Shown: positions 63,451 to 64,000 of the stretch, piece by piece
How the letters are laid out: each line of letters begins with the position of its first letter
How positions within the stretch are numbered: the first letter of the stretch is position 1
Origin: Sciurus carolinensis
Taxonomy: Eukaryota; Chordata; Mammalia; Rodentia; Sciuridae
Assembly: GCF_902686445.1 (NCBI RefSeq)
Contig: NC_062221.1
Span: forward strand, 37,712,575-37,776,574
Direction of reading: 5' to 3'
DNA length: 64,000 nucleotides
Position numbers and translations under genes: made by a program
Notes under the pieces: model-generated
Databases searched by the model: none
What the model was told of the DNA's origin: nothing
The model's input: only the letters and a program-made list of their open reading frames with translations

Positions 63451-64000
63451 ACACCGTGGGGAACAGGACCTAATCCTGATTTTCAAGGCTGGTTTCTGAT
63501 GGGGACTCTGCAATAATCATCACCAGGGTAAGCTTCTCTGCACTCCCCATCTTTCCGATGTGCGCCTTTCTGTCTGTCTTTCTGGAGTTCAATAATGGGC
63601 ACCCATCAGCTAATTAAGTGCAGTTTTTGCAGAGTGGGACCAGTTGACAGACTGATTGGCTAATGTTCACTGCTGAAAGTTTTAGAATTTTATCCCTCCC
63701 TTTATTCTGTCCATTCAGTCAGTCAATTTACAAAAAACTTCTATTTCCTACCAAGTTTGCCCTGCTTGGAATAAACAAATCTCTAGGAATCTCTTGCCTC
63801 AGAGAATCCATTACTATTAAGAAATGTGTGCCTAATTCACTGTCCATTATTTGGAAGTGTGAAAAGAACAGAAGTGTCCTGGAGAGGCATTCCAATCATA
63901 GGTGCAGAGTTCCAAATATCATAGGTAGTGAACAAGGCAGTCAGTTTATTCTCAGAATACACAGTGCTGGGCTCTCAGCAAGGCAACAGGGAACTCTTGC
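63451..64000. other. Sequence after the LTR, unassigned
   Basis: May be ERV internal leader; it includes the donor-like 'cagggtaagc' at about 63524. The window ends before any gene can be recognised. Confidence 0.4.

Overview
This is a window of rodent nuclear DNA, most likely from a squirrel-family species (ground squirrel or marmot type). The evidence is the repeat content: dimeric SINEs made of a B1/7SL-like left half joined to a tRNA-derived ID right half, single ID elements, L1 copies with one shared 3' end, and many endogenous retrovirus (ERV) LTRs. The organism is an inference from repeat families. Coding density is very low and most short open frames are chance.

One intact protein-coding gene is visible: a ZDHHC19-like palmitoyltransferase on the minus strand at 54898-61384. 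Its seven coding exons join in frame to give 301 codons plus a stop. Its active-site motif reads DHHS instead of DHHC, which is the most surprising observation in the window. A second gene-derived sequence is a RAB2B retropseudogene on the plus strand (about 11987-14177). It has a poly(A) tail and a target-site duplication. It looks like a copy of an aberrantly spliced transcript: its 5' part resembles the end of an intron, and an 83-base block is missing.

Layout: 1-12 kb holds ERV and MaLR LTR relics (420-1697, 3985-4258, 6571-7053, 7626-8115, 8942-9429) in AT-rich DNA. 12-14.2 kb is the RAB2B retrocopy. 14.2-46.5 kb is AT-rich intergenic DNA with microsatellites, SINEs, a 5'-truncated L1 with its target-site duplication (23159-24473), an inverted L1 fragment (33100-33312), an ancient MIR split by a younger SINE (34330-34790), and a MaLR LTR (43978-44302). 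46.5-52.8 kb is a nested ERV cluster: a gammaretrovirus-type LTR with a tRNA-Pro-like primer binding site, then a decayed leader and gag. That region is interrupted by an L1 that seems to carry a 3' transduction and by a solo LTR of a second ERV class. An inverted copy of the leader lies at 52212-52405. 53-64 kb is more GC-rich and contains the ZDHHC19-like gene, more SINEs and MIRs, and two further LTRs.

No operon-like or multi-gene system is present. The notable biology is the changed catalytic motif of the palmitoyltransferase, the unusual RAB2B retrocopy, and the retrotransposon rearrangements. All family assignments were made by reading, not by database search.
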